DNA of 12,756 bases, taken from positions 1 to 12,756 of the forward strand of contig JAJYGS010000012.1 in the NCBI GenBank assembly GCA_021785055.1, in the 5' to 3' direction. Shown piece after piece: positions 12,432 through 12,756 of the stretch; the stretch's first letter is position 1; each line of letters opens with the position of its first letter. Below the pieces are notes generated by a model. It worked only from the letters and a program-made list of their open reading frames with translations, was not told the origin of the DNA and did not search any database. The translations under genes and the position numbers were made by a program. The stretch comes from Nitrospirota bacterium. GTDB taxonomy: Bacteria > Nitrospirota > JACRHJ01.

Positions 12432-12460
12432 AGGATAATACCGAATTAAGCGAAAAGCAA
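12432..12460 (-). promoter_or_regulatory. Possible promoter for the DUF2155 lipoprotein pair
   Basis: On the minus strand, TTGCTT (12460-12455) and TATCCT (12437-12432) are separated by 17 bases, about 40 bases ahead of the ATG at 12393. It lies directly after the terminator of the upstream gene, as expected for an independent transcript. Each box matches only partly. Confidence 0.4.
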
Positions 12461-12463
12461 GTA

Positions 12464-12493
12464 AAAAAGGCATCCGGATAGGGATGCCTTTTT
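12464..12493 (-). terminator. Rho-independent terminator (bidirectional shape)
   Basis: AAAAAGGCATCC (12464-12475) and GGATGCCTTTTT (12482-12493) form a perfect 12-bp stem with a 6-base loop. The minus strand then runs TTTTTT after the GC-rich stem. It lies 25 bases after the stop of the gene at 12518. Confidence 0.9.
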
Positions 12494-12517
12494 GTTAAAA
12501 CCGATGTGGTTTCAAGC

Positions 12518-12756
12518 TTATTTTATCTTTTTGTATTGGTAGTTCTCGCCCATGAAGGAGACGGAGATGATACCGGTGCCCGGGTCGAGCTTTACCGTGA
12601 CGACAATCGGCCCCATGGGAACAAGCAGGGTGTTTGCGTCTTTCTTCTGCGCGGCAGTCTTGCCCTGGCTGCCCTCGTAGAAATACTGGCCGCCTTCTTT
12701 CGTTATCTTTATGGTCTTGGAAGGCTCCGAGACCATCCCCCAGGTGCCTACCAGCG
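12518..12756 (-). CDS. Lipocalin-like / beta-barrel protein, C-terminal part (5' end outside window)
   Basis: The frame stays open from the window edge down to TAA at 12518-12520, so the gene starts beyond 12756; the ATG at 12736 is probably internal. The visible sequence runs LVGTWGMVSEPSKTIKITKE, then GQYFYEGS, LLVPMGPIVVTVKLDPGTGI and ISVSFMGENYQYKKIK. The L-x-GTW opening followed by short beta-strands is typical of lipocalin-like domains in bacterial lipoproteins, where GTW starts the first strand. A signal peptide or lipobox cannot be checked here. It is followed by a strong terminator. Family assignment is tentative. Confidence 0.65.
   Translation of the reverse strand, partial: LVGTWGMVSEPSKTIKITKEGGQYFYEGSQGKTAAQKKDANTLLVPMGPIVVTVKLDPGTGIISVSFMGENYQYKKIK

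Overview
The window looks like a chromosomal stretch from a GC-rich Gram-negative (diderm) bacterium. Evidence is several lipoprotein signal peptides, GGAGG-type ribosome sites and TTGACA-type promoters. The gene mix (a fused CbiM/CbiQ metal transporter, a DUF362 iron-sulfur protein, a minimal heme-copper-oxidase-like protein, DUF2155 lipoproteins, and DivIVA in a diderm) suggests an anaerobic or microaerophilic lineage such as Nitrospirota or Desulfobacterota. That placement is inference. There are no tRNA or rRNA genes, no CRISPR array and no transposase. Most genes are conserved housekeeping genes, and the novelty sits in small genes, fusions and intergenic repeats.

Left part (1-3083): the 3' end of a MerA/Lpd-like flavoprotein runs rightward and overlaps, tail to tail, a leftward two-gene unit: an 83-residue protein of unknown function and a free-standing 7-helix membrane sensor module. 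A 560-base gene-free stretch follows (1225-1783). It holds a promoter, a compound intergenic repeat (palindrome, GC hairpin, tandem TGTCATTCCGAG units) and a region with mutually exclusive stem-loops. Next is a leftward pair: a secreted FKBP prolyl isomerase and an RsuA/RluF-type rRNA pseudouridine synthase that appears to start at a non-standard codon.

Middle (3084-7554): a rightward operon encodes an ECF-type cobalt/nickel importer, with CbiM, a CbiN/PDGLE-like segment and CbiQ in one polypeptide, plus the CbiO ATPase with a His-rich tail. A DUF362 protein with two [4Fe-4S] motifs follows. It converges on a leftward pair: a 45-residue zinc-ribbon protein and a 133-residue, four-helix heme-copper-oxidase-like protein, separated by a perfect 14-bp inverted repeat.

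Right part (7648-11222): a leftward operon pgeF-yggS-proC-yggT-divIVA-yggU is driven from a good sigma70-like promoter at 11263-11292. It resembles the ylmD-ylmE-ylmG-divIVA division cluster of Gram-positive bacteria merged with the yggS-proC-yggT-yggU cluster of proteobacteria. It is interrupted between proC and yggT by a second, inverted, shorter copy of the compound repeat. Upstream lie two tandem paralogous DUF2155 lipoproteins with their own terminator, then a strong terminator and the C-terminal part of a lipocalin-like protein cut by the window edge.
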